NCBI RefSeq assembly: GCF_937871615.1
Contig: NZ_CALMPA010000012.1
Location: 1 to 64,000 of the forward strand
From: an uncultured Sphingomonas sp.
Lineage (GTDB): Bacteria > Pseudomonadota > Alphaproteobacteria > Sphingomonadales > Sphingomonadaceae
Direction: 5' to 3'
Length of the DNA: 64,000 bases
Below, piece by piece: positions 8,878-18,681 of this stretch (positions are counted from its first letter, which is position 1; each line of letters begins with the position of its first letter). Under the pieces are notes generated by a model. That model saw only the letters and a list, made by a program, of their open reading frames with translations. It did not search any database and was not told where the DNA came from. The position numbers were made by a program, and so were the translations under genes.

Positions 8878-10653
8878 CTACGCCGCTTCGCTGAACTGGA
8901 GGCTGGCGAGCCGCGCATAAAGGCCGCTGCGCGCCATCAGCGCGGCATGGGTGCCTTCCTCCACGATCCGCCCGTCGTCCATCACCACGATGCGGTTAGC
9001 GGCGCGCACGGTGGCGAGGCGATGCGCGATGACAAGCGTGGTGCGATCGGTCATCAGCCGGTCAAGCGCCTGCTGGACGAGCAATTCGCTTTCCGCGTCG
9101 AGCGCGCTCGTCGCCTCGTCGAGCAGCAGGATCGGCGCATCGCGTAGCAGCGCGCGGGCGATCGCCACGCGCTGCCGCTGCCCGCCGGACAGCCGCGCCC
9201 CGCCTTCACCGAGATAGGTATCCAGCCCATCGGGCAGCGCGCGAAGGAAATCGGCGGCATTGGCGGCTTCGGCGGCGGCCCAAAGCTCATCGTCATGCGC
9301 TTCCCAGCGGCCGTAGCGCAGATTGTCCCGCGCGGAGGCGGCGAAGATCACCGTCTCCTGCGGCACCATCGCGATATGCGAACGGATCGCGGCGGGATCG
9401 GCATCACGCAGGTCGATGCCGTCGATCGTGATGCGCCCGTTCGCCGGATCGTAGAAGCGCTGGAGCAACTGGAACAGCGTCGTCTTCCCGGCGCCCGACG
9501 GGCCGACCACCGCCACGGTTTCGCCCGGCGTGATCGCCAGGCTGAAATCGTGGAGTGCCGCTGTATCCTGTCGCGTGGGATAGCGGAATTCGACATGCTC
9601 GAACGCGACCGCGCCGCGCGGCGGCAGCGGGAGCAGCAGCGGGGCAGGGGGCGCGGCGATCTCGGGGCGTTCGGCGAGCAGTTCGGAAAGGCGCCCGGCG
9701 GCGCCTGCGCCACGCAACAGATCGCCATAAACCTCGGTCAGCGCGCCGAATGCGCCGGCGACGATCCCGCCGGTCAGCACGAAAGCCGCGATCGCGCCGC
9801 CGGAAAGGCGCCCCGCGGCAACGTCGATCGCGCCCTCCCACAGAACCAGCGTGATCGAGCCGAAGATCAGCCCGATGACGATCGCGGTCATCATCGCGCG
9901 CACCAGGATGCGGTGGCGGGCGGCGGCCATCGTCGCCTCCACCGCGTCGGAAAAGCGTTGCGCCTCGCGTTCCTCCTGCCCGAACGCCTGCACGATCTTC
10001 ATCGCGCCGAGCGTTTCGGTCGCCATCGCGCCGACATCGGCGATGCGATCCTGCGAGGTGCGCGAATAGGCGCGCACGCGGCGCCCGAGCAGCGCGATCG
10101 GCAGGATCACCACCGGAATGCCCAGCACCAGCATCCCCGCGAGCTTGGGCGAGATCGCGAACAGATAGATCAGCCCGCCAAAGCCGGTGAAAAGATTGCG
10201 CAGCGCGACGGAAACGGTCGATCCGACGACATTCTCGATCTGCGCGGTATCCGCCGTCAGCCGCGAGGCGATTTCGGACGGGCGATTTTCCTCGAAGAAA
10301 CGCGGGGTGAGCGTGAGCAAGTGGCGCTGCACGCGGGCGCGGATATCCGCCACCACACGCTCGCCGAGCCATGACACGAAATAGAACCGGATCGCCGTCG
10401 CCACCGCCAGCACCACGACGATCATCAGCAGATAGTGGAACGGGCCGGCTACATCGCCATGCTCTCCGGGGCCGAAGCCGCGATCAATCACGCGCTTGAA
10501 GCTATAGGGGATTGCGATCGTCGCCAGCGAAGTGACGGTGAGCGCGGCGCAAGCCGCGGCGATCCTGCCGGGATAGCGGCGCGCGTGCTCCCACACCAAC
10601 GCGAGATTGCCGAGACGGCGGCGAGGGGCTTCGGTGGGCGCTTCGGTGGACAT
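8878..10653 (-). CDS. ABC exporter, fused membrane and ATPase domains (ABCB/MsbA-like)
   Basis: 591 residues, a half-transporter that should work as a homodimer. The N-terminal membrane domain (about residues 25-310) has six likely helices, for example HYLLMIVVVLAVATAIRFYF and MLVLGIPVVILPIALLG. The nucleotide-binding domain has Walker A GPSGAGKTT, signature LSGGQRQRVAIARALL, Walker B ILLLDEATSALD and the H-loop VIAHRLATV. The family includes lipid A flippase MsbA and many multidrug or lipid exporters; context does not tell which. The start at 10653 gives the expected short hydrophilic leader. phaZ is divergent 158 bp away and a REP-like repeat follows the stop. Confidence 0.93.
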   Translation of the reverse strand: MSTEAPTEAPRRRLGNLALVWEHARRYPGRIAAACAALTVTSLATIAIPYSFKRVIDRGFGPGEHGDVAGPFHYLLMIVVVLAVATAIRFYFVSWLGERVVADIRARVQRHLLTLTPRFFEENRPSEIASRLTADTAQIENVVGSTVSVALRNLFTGFGGLIYLFAISPKLAGMLVLGIPVVILPIALLGRRVRAYSRTSQDRIADVGAMATETLGAMKIVQAFGQEEREAQRFSDAVEATMAAARHRILVRAMMTAIVIGLIFGSITLVLWEGAIDVAAGRLSGGAIAAFVLTGGIVAGAFGALTEVYGDLLRGAGAAGRLSELLAERPEIAAPPAPLLLPLPPRGAVAFEHVEFRYPTRQDTAALHDFSLAITPGETVAVVGPSGAGKTTLFQLLQRFYDPANGRITIDGIDLRDADPAAIRSHIAMVPQETVIFAASARDNLRYGRWEAHDDELWAAAEAANAADFLRALPDGLDTYLGEGGARLSGGQRQRVAIARALLRDAPILLLDEATSALDAESELLVQQALDRLMTDRTTLVIAHRLATVRAANRIVVMDDGRIVEEGTHAALMARSGLYARLASLQFSEAA

Positions 10654-10811
10654 GTATCGCGCCTAGCAGGGGCGCTCTTCCGGCTCAACGGCGCGGGCGT
10701 GCCAACGGAGCGTGCCGAAAGCTGCTTCGCGATTGCAGCATTTTAATTTGTCATCGACCCGAAACGGTTTACCTAGTTTGAATTCAAAGGTTCGGCAGCA
10801 CAGGATACCCG

Positions 10812-12029
10812 ATGCTCTACGACGCATATGAATTCCAGCGATCGGTGCTCGCCAGCGCGGGGGCGTGGGCCAATTTCGGCGCGGGCATGTTGCAGAATCC
10901 GGCAAACCCATTCGCCTATTTCGGCGGCGGCACGGTGATGGCCTCCGCGCTTGAGGTGTTCGCCCATGCCGCCGCGCCGCGCGGCAAGCCGGCGTTCGGG
11001 CTCGATCGCACTATCGTCGATGGCCGCGAAGTCGATGTGATCGAGGAAATCGTGCTGCAAAAGCCGTTCGGCCAGCTCAAGCGCTTCGTGCGCAAGGGCG
11101 TGACGGGCGGGCCGAAGCTGCTGATCGTCGCGCCCATGTCGGGCCATTTCGCCACGCTGCTGCGCGGCACGGTGGAGCGGATGCTGCCGACGTGCGATGT
11201 TTACATCACCGATTGGCGCGATGCGCGGCAGGTGCCGCTGTCCGAAGGCTTCTTCGATCTCGACGATTATGTCGATTATCTCGTTGAATTCATGGAGGCG
11301 ATCGGGCCGGGCGCGCATATGCTCGCGGTGTGCCAGCCTTCGGTGCCCTGTTACGCGGCGGCGGCGCTGATGAGCGCGGACAAGAATCCGTGCCGACCGA
11401 AGACGCTCACCATGATGGGCGGCCCGATCGACACGCGCGAAGCGCCGACAGCGGTGAACACGCTCGCCACCGAGCGGCCACATGCGTGGTTCAGCCAGAA
11501 TGTCATCGCCACCGTGCCGATGATGTATCCGGGCGCGGGGCGGCGGGTCTATCCCGGATTCCTCCAGCTCACCGGCTTCATGTCGATGAACCTTGGCAAT
11601 CACATGATGAGCCACTGGCAGATGTTCAAACATCTCGTGCGTGGCGATGGCGAAAGCGCGGAGGCGACCAAGGAATTCTACGACGAATATCGCTCGGTCT
11701 GCGACATGACCGAGGAATTCTACCTCCAGACGATCGACGTGGTGTTCCAGGAACACAAGCTGCCGAAGGGCGAGATGACGCATCGCGGGCGGGCGATTGA
11801 TCTTGGCGCGATCACCGATATCGCGTTGCTGGCGGTGGAGGGCGAACGGGACGATATCTCCGGCATCGGGCAGACCAAAGCGGCGCTGACGCTGGCGACG
11901 AACCTTCCGGACGAGAAGAAGCAATATCTGCTTGCGGAAGGCGTTGGCCATTACGGCATTTTCAACGGCTCCAAATGGCGCGATCGCATCGCGCCGGTGG
12001 TGGAGCGGTGGATCGCCGATCACGACTGA
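10812..12029 (+). CDS. phaZ: Intracellular polyhydroxyalkanoate depolymerase
   Basis: 405 residues, beginning MLYDAYEFQRSVLASAGAWA, the typical N terminus of intracellular PHB depolymerases. It mobilises stored polyhydroxybutyrate granules to hydroxybutyrate. The nucleophile region is LAVCQPSVPCYAAAALM, where Cys replaces the lipase-box Ser, as known for PhaZ of this type. The C-terminal His is in LLAEGVGHYGIFNGSKWR. No signal peptide is present, in keeping with a cytosolic granule enzyme. AGGA lies just upstream of the start. No phaC, phaA or phaP genes are in the window, so polymer synthesis must be encoded elsewhere. Confidence 0.93.
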   Translation: MLYDAYEFQRSVLASAGAWANFGAGMLQNPANPFAYFGGGTVMASALEVFAHAAAPRGKPAFGLDRTIVDGREVDVIEEIVLQKPFGQLKRFVRKGVTGGPKLLIVAPMSGHFATLLRGTVERMLPTCDVYITDWRDARQVPLSEGFFDLDDYVDYLVEFMEAIGPGAHMLAVCQPSVPCYAAAALMSADKNPCRPKTLTMMGGPIDTREAPTAVNTLATERPHAWFSQNVIATVPMMYPGAGRRVYPGFLQLTGFMSMNLGNHMMSHWQMFKHLVRGDGESAEATKEFYDEYRSVCDMTEEFYLQTIDVVFQEHKLPKGEMTHRGRAIDLGAITDIALLAVEGERDDISGIGQTKAALTLATNLPDEKKQYLLAEGVGHYGIFNGSKWRDRIAPVVERWIADHD

Positions 12030-12042
12030 TCGGGTTGCGCGT

Positions 12043-12062
12043 GCCCCGGCGCGGCCGGGGGC
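12043..12062. terminator. GC-rich hairpin between convergent phaZ and ABC permease
   Basis: GCCCCGGC and GCCGGGGGC form a short strong stem with one bulge in the 43-bp gap between the two stop codons. No T-tract follows on either strand, so it may be a weak or Rho-assisted terminator. Confidence 0.4.
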
Positions 12063-12072
12063 GTATCGCGGC

Positions 12073-12834
12073 TTAATTCTTGAGCCGCCAGCCGGTGCGA
12101 AACACCACGGCGATCGTGGCGAGGCACGCGGCAAGCAGCCCGAGCGTGACGGTGAGGCTCACCGCCACCGCCACGTCGCTGGTGCCGAAGAAGGTCCAGC
12201 GAAAGCCATTGATAAGATAGACGACCGGGTTGAACAGCGTCACCGTCCGCCATGGTTCGGGCAGGATATGCACCGAATAGAATGCGCCGCCGAGAAAGGT
12301 CAGCGGGGTGACGATCAGCAGCGGGATCACCTGCAATTGTTCGAAGCCCTTGGCGAAAATGCCGATGACGAAGCCGAACATGCAGAAGGTGACCGAAACA
12401 AGCACGAGATAGCCGATCATCGCGAACGGATGCTGGACGGTGAGATCGACGAAGATATGCGCGGTCGCGAAGATGATGAGCGCGATCAGCAAAGATTTGC
12501 TCGCCGCCGCGCCGACATAGCCGAGCACCGTTTCGAACGGCGATAGCGGCGCGGAGAGCAGTTCATAGATCGTGCCGGTGAAGCGCGGCATATAGATGCC
12601 GAAACTGCCGTTCATGATGCTTTCGGAAAAGATCGCGAGCAGCATCAGCCCCGGCACGATGAACGCGCCGTAAGGCACGCCCGACACTTCGCGCATCTGC
12701 GATCCGATCGCCGAGCCGAACACGATGAAATAGAGCGAGGTGGTGATGACCGGCACCAGCAGGCTGGTCCAGATCGTGCGGCCGAAGCGCGCCATTTCAA
12801 AGCGGTAGAGCGCCCAGACGCCGTTGAGGTTCAT
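12073..12834 (-). CDS. ABC-2 type transporter permease (YadH-like)
   Basis: 253 residues with about six membrane segments, including [20 protein letters not shown], the conserved [22 protein letters not shown] region, and [21 protein letters not shown]. This pattern matches the ABC-2 family and specifically the YadH-like branch from memory of its sequence. It should pair with the ATPase encoded immediately upstream (start/stop ATGA overlap) to form an exporter. Substrates of YadGH-type transporters are not established. The start at 12834 is the first ATG after the overlap and gives [20 protein letters not shown], a normal cytoplasmic N terminus. Confidence 0.92.
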   Translation of the reverse strand: MNLNGVWALYRFEMARFGRTIWTSLLVPVITTSLYFIVFGSAIGSQMREVSGVPYGAFIVPGLMLLAIFSESIMNGSFGIYMPRFTGTIYELLSAPLSPFETVLGYVGAAASKSLLIALIIFATAHIFVDLTVQHPFAMIGYLVLVSVTFCMFGFVIGIFAKGFEQLQVIPLLIVTPLTFLGGAFYSVHILPEPWRTVTLFNPVVYLINGFRWTFFGTSDVAVAVSLTVTLGLLAACLATIAVVFRTGWRLKN

Positions 12835-13766
12835 CGCCGTTCTTCCCCCACCAGATCGACGAATATGTCCTCCAGGCTCGATCGCGACGTTTCCAGATCC
12901 TTGAATGCGATCCCGCGATCGGAAAGCGCGCGCAGCAGCGAGGGGACGCCGGTATGCTCGGCCTGCGCATCGAAAACGTAGCGCAGGGTGTGGCCGTCAT
13001 TCTCCAGGCGCGGGCTCCATTGCTCCAGCCCGTCCGGCAGCGCCGCGAGCGGCTCGACCAGCGCCAGTTCCAGCTCGCGGCGCCCCAGCTTGCGCATCAG
13101 CGCGGCCTTCTCCTCGACCAGCAGCAGCTTGCCACGGTTGATTACGCCCACGCGGTCGGCCATTTCCTCGGCCTCCTCGATATAATGCGTGGTGAGGATG
13201 ATCGTCGCGCCCGCATCGCGCAGCCGATGGACCAGCTTCCACATATCGCGGCGCAGCGCGACATCGACGCCGGCGGTCGGCTCGTCGAGGAACAGGATCT
13301 GCGGCTCATGCGCCAGCGCCTTGGCGATCAGCACGCGGCGCTTCATCCCCCCGGAAAGCTCCAGAATCCGCGCCTTGCGCTTGTCCCACAGCGAAAGATC
13401 ACGCAGGATCTGCTCGATATAGGCCGGGTTCGGGCCATGGCCGAACAGCCGGCGCGAAAAGGTGACGGTGGCGAGCACGCTTTCGAACGAATCGGTCGAA
13501 AGCTCCTGCGGCACCAGCCCGATCGCGCGCCGCGCCGCCTTGTAATCGCGGATCGCGTCATGCCCGGCGACGGTGATCGTGCCCGCCGATGGCTTGACGA
13601 TGCCGCAGATGATGCTGATGAGCGTTGTCTTGCCCGCGCCATTGGGGCCGAGCAGCGCGAAAATCTCCCCCTTGCGGATCGCGAGATCGACCGGCTCCAG
13701 CGCGGTTACGCCGCCGGCATAGGTTTTGGCGACGCCCTCAACGCGGAGGATCGCCTCGCCGGTCAC
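12831..13766 (-). CDS. ABC transporter ATP-binding protein (YadG-like)
   Basis: 311 residues. Walker A is GPNGAGKTT, the signature is [15 protein letters not shown], and Walker B is [12 protein letters not shown] followed by the H-loop [21 protein letters not shown]-terminal extension of about 80 residues is typical for ABC-2 export ATPases. I chose the GTG at 13766, which overlaps the TGA of the upstream DsbA gene (GTGA) and gives [19 protein letters not shown]. The longer frame reading into the dsbA gene is an overlap artefact. It energises the permease encoded downstream. The DsbA-ATPase-permease order with two 4-bp overlaps argues for one transcript and coupled translation. Confidence 0.93.
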   Translation of the reverse strand: MTGEAILRVEGVAKTYAGGVTALEPVDLAIRKGEIFALLGPNGAGKTTLISIICGIVKPSAGTITVAGHDAIRDYKAARRAIGLVPQELSTDSFESVLATVTFSRRLFGHGPNPAYIEQILRDLSLWDKRKARILELSGGMKRRVLIAKALAHEPQILFLDEPTAGVDVALRRDMWKLVHRLRDAGATIILTTHYIEEAEEMADRVGVINRGKLLLVEEKAALMRKLGRRELELALVEPLAALPDGLEQWSPRLENDGHTLRYVFDAQAEHTGVPSLLRALSDRGIAFKDLETSRSSLEDIFVDLVGEERR

Positions 13767-14485
13767 GAACGCGCGGCCCGCGCGGCGGCGATCGCCTCCT
13801 GCAATTTGTCGAGCGGCAACGCGCCGGATAATACGCGATCGCCGACGATCCAGCTCGGCGTGCCGCGCATCCCGAGTTTGGCGGTGGTGGCGAGGTTGTT
13901 GCGGATTTCGTCGTCGGCATCCGACGGCGTCTTGGCGAGATCGACCCCGGCGGCGCGCGCGGCGGCGGCGATCGTCTGGTCGCTCACCGGGCCGCCGGCA
14001 TAAAGCGCGTCGTGGAATGCCTTGAACTTGCCCTGCGACGCGGCGGTGAGCGAGGCGCGCGCGGCGGTGAGGCTGGTTTCGGCCAGCACCGGCATTTCGC
14101 GGAACACGATGCGCAGCTTCGGATCGGCCTGCACCAGCTTTTCCAGCGTCGGCAGGCTGGCGCGGCAATAGCCGCAATTGTAATCGTAATATTCAACCAG
14201 CGTCACATCGCCGTTCGGATTGCCCATATAGGCGTTGCCATAAGGCGTCTCGATCGCCGAGCGCATCGAGCCGATCACCTTGGCGTTCTCGCGATCGTTT
14301 AGCCGCTGCATCGCCTCGGGGATGATATCCGGATTGGCGAGGATATAGTCGCGCACGGTGTGTTCGATGCGCGCGCGATCGCCATCGGAAAGCGCGCCCG
14401 GCGCGATACGTTCGGCGAGCCAGGTGCCGCCCGCGCCAAACGCCGCGCCGATCACCACCAGCGCCACCAACAGGGTACGGTTCAT
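13763..14485 (-). CDS. DsbA-family thioredoxin-fold protein, membrane anchored or exported
   Basis: 240 residues. The N-terminal hydrophobic segment ([20 protein letters not shown]) is a signal anchor or uncleaved signal. A helical region follows ([20 protein letters not shown]), typical of Com1/ScsC-like members, then the thioredoxin fold with active site CGYC in [14 protein letters not shown]. The cis-Pro loop is [15 protein letters not shown]. This is the third DsbA-like protein in the first 15 kb and of a different subfamily from the pair at 2.3-3.7 kb. It heads the operon with the ABC ATPase and permease. The physiological link between them is not known. Confidence 0.9.
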   Translation of the reverse strand: MNRTLLVALVVIGAAFGAGGTWLAERIAPGALSDGDRARIEHTVRDYILANPDIIPEAMQRLNDRENAKVIGSMRSAIETPYGNAYMGNPNGDVTLVEYYDYNCGYCRASLPTLEKLVQADPKLRIVFREMPVLAETSLTAARASLTAASQGKFKAFHDALYAGGPVSDQTIAAAARAAGVDLAKTPSDADDEIRNNLATTAKLGMRGTPSWIVGDRVLSGALPLDKLQEAIAAARAARS

Positions 14486-14528
14486 CTGGATGAAGTCTCG
14501 GCTTGAAAGGATAGCGCATCAAACGACA

Positions 14529-14631
14529 CCCCGGCCATTCCCGCGCGGGCGGGAATCCGGAAGCACTGCGGTTGCGGCTCCATCATGGAGACCTGCGAGA
14601 ATGGATTCCCGCCTGCGCGGGAATGACGGGG
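14529..14631. repeat. REP-like palindromic repeat, copy B
   Basis: Arms at 14529-14558 and about 14603-14631 are reverse complements (CCATTCCCGCGCGGGCGGG against the ATTCCCGCCTGCGCGGGAAT side) around a variable centre. It lies 8 bp past the M48 protease stop and upstream of the DsbA gene. Same family as the elements at 8765 and 44655. Confidence 0.87.
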
Positions 14632-14639
14632 CGGCGATT

Positions 14640-15992
14640 TCATTTGCGTTTATACTTCTTCGGGTTGTCGTTCATGTCGTTCTGCGCCGTCATCGCGATA
14701 TCCTGCGCGCGAATCCAGTCCGGCGTATTCTGCGGGATGCCGGCCATCGCGATCCGCGCGGTATAGGCGGCGGTGCGCATGTCGCCGTTCATGCTCGCGG
14801 TTTCCGCGGTGGCGAGCGCGGCGCGCGCCTGGTCGCCGCTCTGTTCATAAGCGGTGCCGAGTTGATACCAGGCGAAGGGATTCTCGTCATCGCGCGCCAC
14901 CGCCGTGCGCAGCACCTTGATCGCTTCGGGCAGATTGGCCTTGTTCTCCGTCGCGATCAGCGCGTGGCCGAAGGTGGTGGCGATCAGCGGATTGTTGCGT
15001 GACAATTCGGTCGCCGCGCGCAGCGGCGCCAGCGCCTCGTTCGGCTTGCCCGCCTCAAGCAGGATCTGGCCTTTGATCTCAAGGAAATATGGGTCGTTCG
15101 GCGCGGCCTTTACCAGCGCGTTCGCTTCCGCATCGGCTTTGTCGGGGAAGCCGGCCTTGTGATAGGCATAAGCCCGCGCGTAATGCGCGTAGATCGACTG
15201 GTTGCTTTCGGGATAGGCGGCGAGCGTGCGTGGCGCGGGGTTCACATAGCCCGCGAGCTTCGCCTTGACGCGCAGGAACCGTTCCTGAAGCGCGGGATCG
15301 GGCGGGGTGTTATAGGCCGGGGAGGCGGTGATATCCGCCGTCATCGTCTGGATGCGATCGCCCGACAGGGGGTGGGTCTGCATGAACGGGTCGATATTGT
15401 TGAGCCCGTAGCGATATTCCTGCTGTTGCAGCGTCTTGAAGAAAGACAGCATCCCCTTGCCGGTGATCCCGGCGGTGTTGAGATATTTCACCGCGCTGGC
15501 GTCCGCGGTCGATTCCTGCGTGCGGGTGAAGGCGAGGAACTTGCCCAGCGCGGCCTGTTGTCCAGCGGCCATCACGCCCATGCCCGCTTCGCCCGCACCA
15601 GCGGCGGCGGCGGCGATGCCCAGCACCATGCTGAGCAGATAGATCGCCATCGCGGGCTTCGTCCCCGCGCTCGCGTTGACGATATGGCCGTCGGCGATGT
15701 GGCCGAGTTCATGGGCGATCACGCCCTGCACCTGATTGGCGTTGTCGGCGCTCTGGATCAGGCCGGAGTGGATATAGACGATCTGGCCGCCGGCCACGAA
15801 GGCGTTGATCGAATCATCGTTGACCAGCGCGAATTGCACGTCGCGCGGGCTTAGCCCGGCGGCCTTCACCAGCGGCGCGGACATGTCGCGGAGCAGGGAT
15901 TCGGTTTCCGCGTCGCGCAACAGCGATTGCGCATGGGCCGGTTGCGCCCAGATGAGGATGGCCGTGGCAAAGGCGGCCAGCGTCCGCTTCAT
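14640..15992 (-). CDS. M48-family zinc metalloprotease with TPR domain (BepA/YfgC-like)
   Basis: 450 residues. The cleavable signal peptide is MKRTLAAFATAILIWAQPAHA. The zinc motif HExxH occurs in GVIAHELGHIADGHIV, with the third ligand in ESTADASAVKYL. The C-terminal half contains TPR-like repeats (YHKAGFPDKADAEANALVKA, LEAGKPNEALAPLRAATEL, FAWYQLGTAYEQSGDQARAAL). This architecture is that of periplasmic proteases such as BepA, which survey outer-membrane protein assembly; the role is inferred from the family. The start at 15992 is chosen because the signal peptide begins there; longer readings run into the rne 3' region. It follows rne on the same strand with a hairpin-containing 100-bp gap. 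Confidence 0.92.
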   Translation of the reverse strand: MKRTLAAFATAILIWAQPAHAQSLLRDAETESLLRDMSAPLVKAAGLSPRDVQFALVNDDSINAFVAGGQIVYIHSGLIQSADNANQVQGVIAHELGHIADGHIVNASAGTKPAMAIYLLSMVLGIAAAAAGAGEAGMGVMAAGQQAALGKFLAFTRTQESTADASAVKYLNTAGITGKGMLSFFKTLQQQEYRYGLNNIDPFMQTHPLSGDRIQTMTADITASPAYNTPPDPALQERFLRVKAKLAGYVNPAPRTLAAYPESNQSIYAHYARAYAYHKAGFPDKADAEANALVKAAPNDPYFLEIKGQILLEAGKPNEALAPLRAATELSRNNPLIATTFGHALIATENKANLPEAIKVLRTAVARDDENPFAWYQLGTAYEQSGDQARAALATAETASMNGDMRTAAYTARIAMAGIPQNTPDWIRAQDIAMTAQNDMNDNPKKYKRK

Positions 15993-16035
15993 CGAAAGAC
16001 TTCTTTCCTGCGCATGGCCCGTAAATGGGCGGAGA

Positions 16036-16085
16036 CGACCGGGTTTCTGCGACGGTTGCGATGAACCGACGCTGAAACCCGGTCG
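16036..16085 (-). terminator. Nested long hairpin downstream of rne
   Basis: A 12-bp perfect stem (CGACCGGGTTTC at 16036-16047 and its complement at 16074-16085) encloses an inner CGGTT/AACCG stem at 16053-16068. It begins 8 bp after the rne stop. No T-tract follows on the minus strand, so it may be a processing or stabilising structure and not a classical intrinsic terminator. Confidence 0.5.
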
Positions 16086-16092
16086 CCCACGA

Positions 16093-18681
16093 TCACGCGC
16101 CGAACGTCCGCTGCCACCAGCCGCGGCGTGGCGCGCCGGACGCATCGTCTGCGGCGTCACTCTCGCCAGCGTTCGCCTCGGCGGCATCGCTTGCGGTCGC
16201 GGCGGCGGGCGCTTCGGCCTCCGCCGCTGCGTCCGCCTTCTTGCGGCGAGTGCGCTTGGGCTTGGCGGGCGCTTCCGCTGCTGCATCGGCAGCGGGTTCG
16301 GCGGGCGTCGCCGCAGCGGCGACTGCCGCCTCCGCTTCGATATCCGCCTTCTTGCGGCGGGTGCGCTTCGGCTTGGGCGCCGGCTCCTCGGTCGGCTCCG
16401 CAGGGGCCGGAGCCTCGGCTGCGGGCGCCTCCGTGGTGGCGGTTGCCTCCGCCTTGCCGGCAGCGCGCGCGCGCGGGCGGCGGCGCGTTTTCGGCGCGGC
16501 TTCCACTGCGACCGGGGCCTCGACGGCTTCCGGCTCGGCGGTCACGACCGCGACTGTTTCTTCCGCGACCGGGGCCTCCTCGTTCGCCTCTTCGGAGGTC
16601 ACGCCCGCTTCGTCGCGATTCCGGCCACGGCCACGGCGCCCGCGACGGTTGCGACGACGACCGCCCTCGCGCTCGCCCTCGGCCCGCGCCTCGCCGGCTT
16701 CGTGATGCTCGTCGGCGTCGGCTTCCGCCTCGTCATCGGCGGCCTCATCGGCAACGCCATCCTCGGACACCTCACCCTCGGGGCGAGCCCGACCGCGACG
16801 ACCACGGCGACGGCGACGGCGACGCCCGCCTTCGCCTTCCTCACGCGGGCGATCGGTGCGGCGGTCCTCGGCGGCTGCTCCCTCCTCGTCCTCGGCGTCG
16901 ATCTCGTCCTCGAACTCCTCGGGGTAATCCTCCTCGATCTCCTCGACCGGGGCGGCGAACTTCGGCGCATAGGCGGGCGGCGGGCCGGATGCCTCGACCG
17001 ACATGCGCGCGCCTTCCTGTTCCCCATCGGGGAGGATTTCGACGCGGACGCCGTAGCGATCCTCGATCTCCGCGATATCGGCGCGCTTGCGGTTGAGGAC
17101 ATAGACCGCCGCCTCGACGCTGGCGCGCAGCGTGAGCAACGAGCCGCGACCGCGCGCCGCTTCGTCCTCGATCAGCCGCAGCGCGGAGAGGCCGGCGGAC
17201 GATGCGGTGCGGACGAGCCCAGTGCCCTCGCAATGCGGGCAGGCGCGGGTCGATGCCTCCAGCACGCCGGTGCGCAGGCGCTGGCGGCTCATTTCCATCA
17301 GGCCGAAGGACGAGATGCGGCCGACCTGGATGCGGGCGCGATCGTTCTTCAGCGCCTCCTTCATCGCCTTCTCGACCTTCCGGACATTGGAATTGTTATC
17401 CATGTCGATGAAGTCGATCACGACGAGGCCGGCCATGTCGCGCAGGCGCAACTGGCGCGCGATTTCGTGCGCGGCCTCAAGATTGGTCGCTGTCGCGGTC
17501 TGCTCGATATTGTGCTCGCGCGTCGAGCGGCCCGAGTTGATGTCGATCGAGACGAGCGCCTCGGTCGGGTTGATGACCAGATAGCCGCCGGATTTGAGCT
17601 GCACCACCGGATGATACATCGCGGCGAGCTGATCCTCGACATGGCTGCGCTGGAACAGCGGGATCGGATCGCTGTAATGCTGCACCCGCCGCGCGTGGCT
17701 GGGCATCAGCAGCTTCATGAATTCCTTCGCCTGGCGATACCCCTCATCGCCCTCGACGATCACCTCGTCGATATCCTTGTTATAGATATCGCGGATCGCG
17801 CGCTTGATGAGATCGCTGTCGCCATAAACCAGCGCCGGCGCGGACGAGGAGAGCGTCTGCTCGCGGATACCATCCCACAGCCGGGCGAGATAATCGAAAT
17901 CCCGCTTGATCTCGACCTTGGTGCGCTGCAACCCGGCGGTGCGGACGATGCAGCCCATCGACGATGGCAGCTTCAGATCCGCCATGATCGCCTTCAGCCG
18001 CTTGCGATCGCTCGCGTTCGAAATCTTGCGCGAGATGCCGCCGCCGTGCGACGTATTCGGCATCAGCACACAATAGCGGCCCGCGAGGCTGAGATAGGTG
18101 GTGAGCGCCGCGCCCTTGTTGCCGCGTTCTTCCTTCACGACCTGCACCAGCAGCACCTGGCGGCGGCGGATCACGTCCTGAATCTTGTAGCGGCGGCGCA
18201 GGTTCATGCGGCGCTGGCGCAGCGCCTCCACCTGATCGTCGTTGACGGTCGAGCGGGCCGGGCGCGCTTCGCCATCTAGCTCATCGGCGTCCGTGCCGCC
18301 ATTGTCGTCGAACTGCTCGCCATCCTCGTCGGACGCCTCATCGGCCTCCTCGGCGGCTTCCTGTTCGGCGCGCAGGGCAGCTTCCTCGGCGGCGTGCTCC
18401 GCCTCCTCACGCAGCAATGCGTCGCGATCCTCCTTGGGGATCTGATAATAATCCGGGTGGATTTCCGAGAAAGCGAGGAAGCCGTGGCGATTGCCGCCGT
18501 AATCGACGAACGCCGCCTGAAGCGATGGTTCGACGCGGGTTACCTTGGCGAGATAGATATTGCCCTTGAGCTGCTTGCGCTCGGCGCTTTCGAAATCGAA
18601 TTCCTCGATCCGGTTACCCTTGACCACCGCCACGCGGGTTTCTTCCCGGTGGCGTGCGTCGATCAGCATACGCATTGTCAT
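16093..18681 (-). CDS. rne: Ribonuclease E (RNase E/G family)
   Basis: 862 residues. The N-terminal catalytic half starts MTMRMLIDARHREETRVAVV. It has an S1 domain whose core is split by a long acidic Glu/Ala/Asp insertion at about residues 90-150, as in other alphaproteobacterial RNase E. The DNase I-like part includes VVIDFIDMDNNSNVRKVEKA, followed by the zinc-link CPHCEGTG. The C-terminal ~300 residues are low complexity, with Arg-rich blocks (RRRRRRGRRGR) and two copies of PKRTRRKKAD separated by Ala/Glu-rich linkers; these should be the RNA-binding and degradosome scaffold. The ATG at 18681 is preferred because GGAG lies 8 nt upstream. The enzyme initiates mRNA decay and processes rRNA and tRNA. 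Divergent from amiC. Confidence 0.96.
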   Translation of the reverse strand: MTMRMLIDARHREETRVAVVKGNRIEEFDFESAERKQLKGNIYLAKVTRVEPSLQAAFVDYGGNRHGFLAFSEIHPDYYQIPKEDRDALLREEAEHAAEEAALRAEQEAAEEADEASDEDGEQFDDNGGTDADELDGEARPARSTVNDDQVEALRQRRMNLRRRYKIQDVIRRRQVLLVQVVKEERGNKGAALTTYLSLAGRYCVLMPNTSHGGGISRKISNASDRKRLKAIMADLKLPSSMGCIVRTAGLQRTKVEIKRDFDYLARLWDGIREQTLSSSAPALVYGDSDLIKRAIRDIYNKDIDEVIVEGDEGYRQAKEFMKLLMPSHARRVQHYSDPIPLFQRSHVEDQLAAMYHPVVQLKSGGYLVINPTEALVSIDINSGRSTREHNIEQTATATNLEAAHEIARQLRLRDMAGLVVIDFIDMDNNSNVRKVEKAMKEALKNDRARIQVGRISSFGLMEMSRQRLRTGVLEASTRACPHCEGTGLVRTASSAGLSALRLIEDEAARGRGSLLTLRASVEAAVYVLNRKRADIAEIEDRYGVRVEILPDGEQEGARMSVEASGPPPAYAPKFAAPVEEIEEDYPEEFEDEIDAEDEEGAAAEDRRTDRPREEGEGGRRRRRRRGRRGRARPEGEVSEDGVADEAADDEAEADADEHHEAGEARAEGEREGGRRRNRRGRRGRGRNRDEAGVTSEEANEEAPVAEETVAVVTAEPEAVEAPVAVEAAPKTRRRPRARAAGKAEATATTEAPAAEAPAPAEPTEEPAPKPKRTRRKKADIEAEAAVAAAATPAEPAADAAAEAPAKPKRTRRKKADAAAEAEAPAAATASDAAEANAGESDAADDASGAPRRGWWQRTFGA

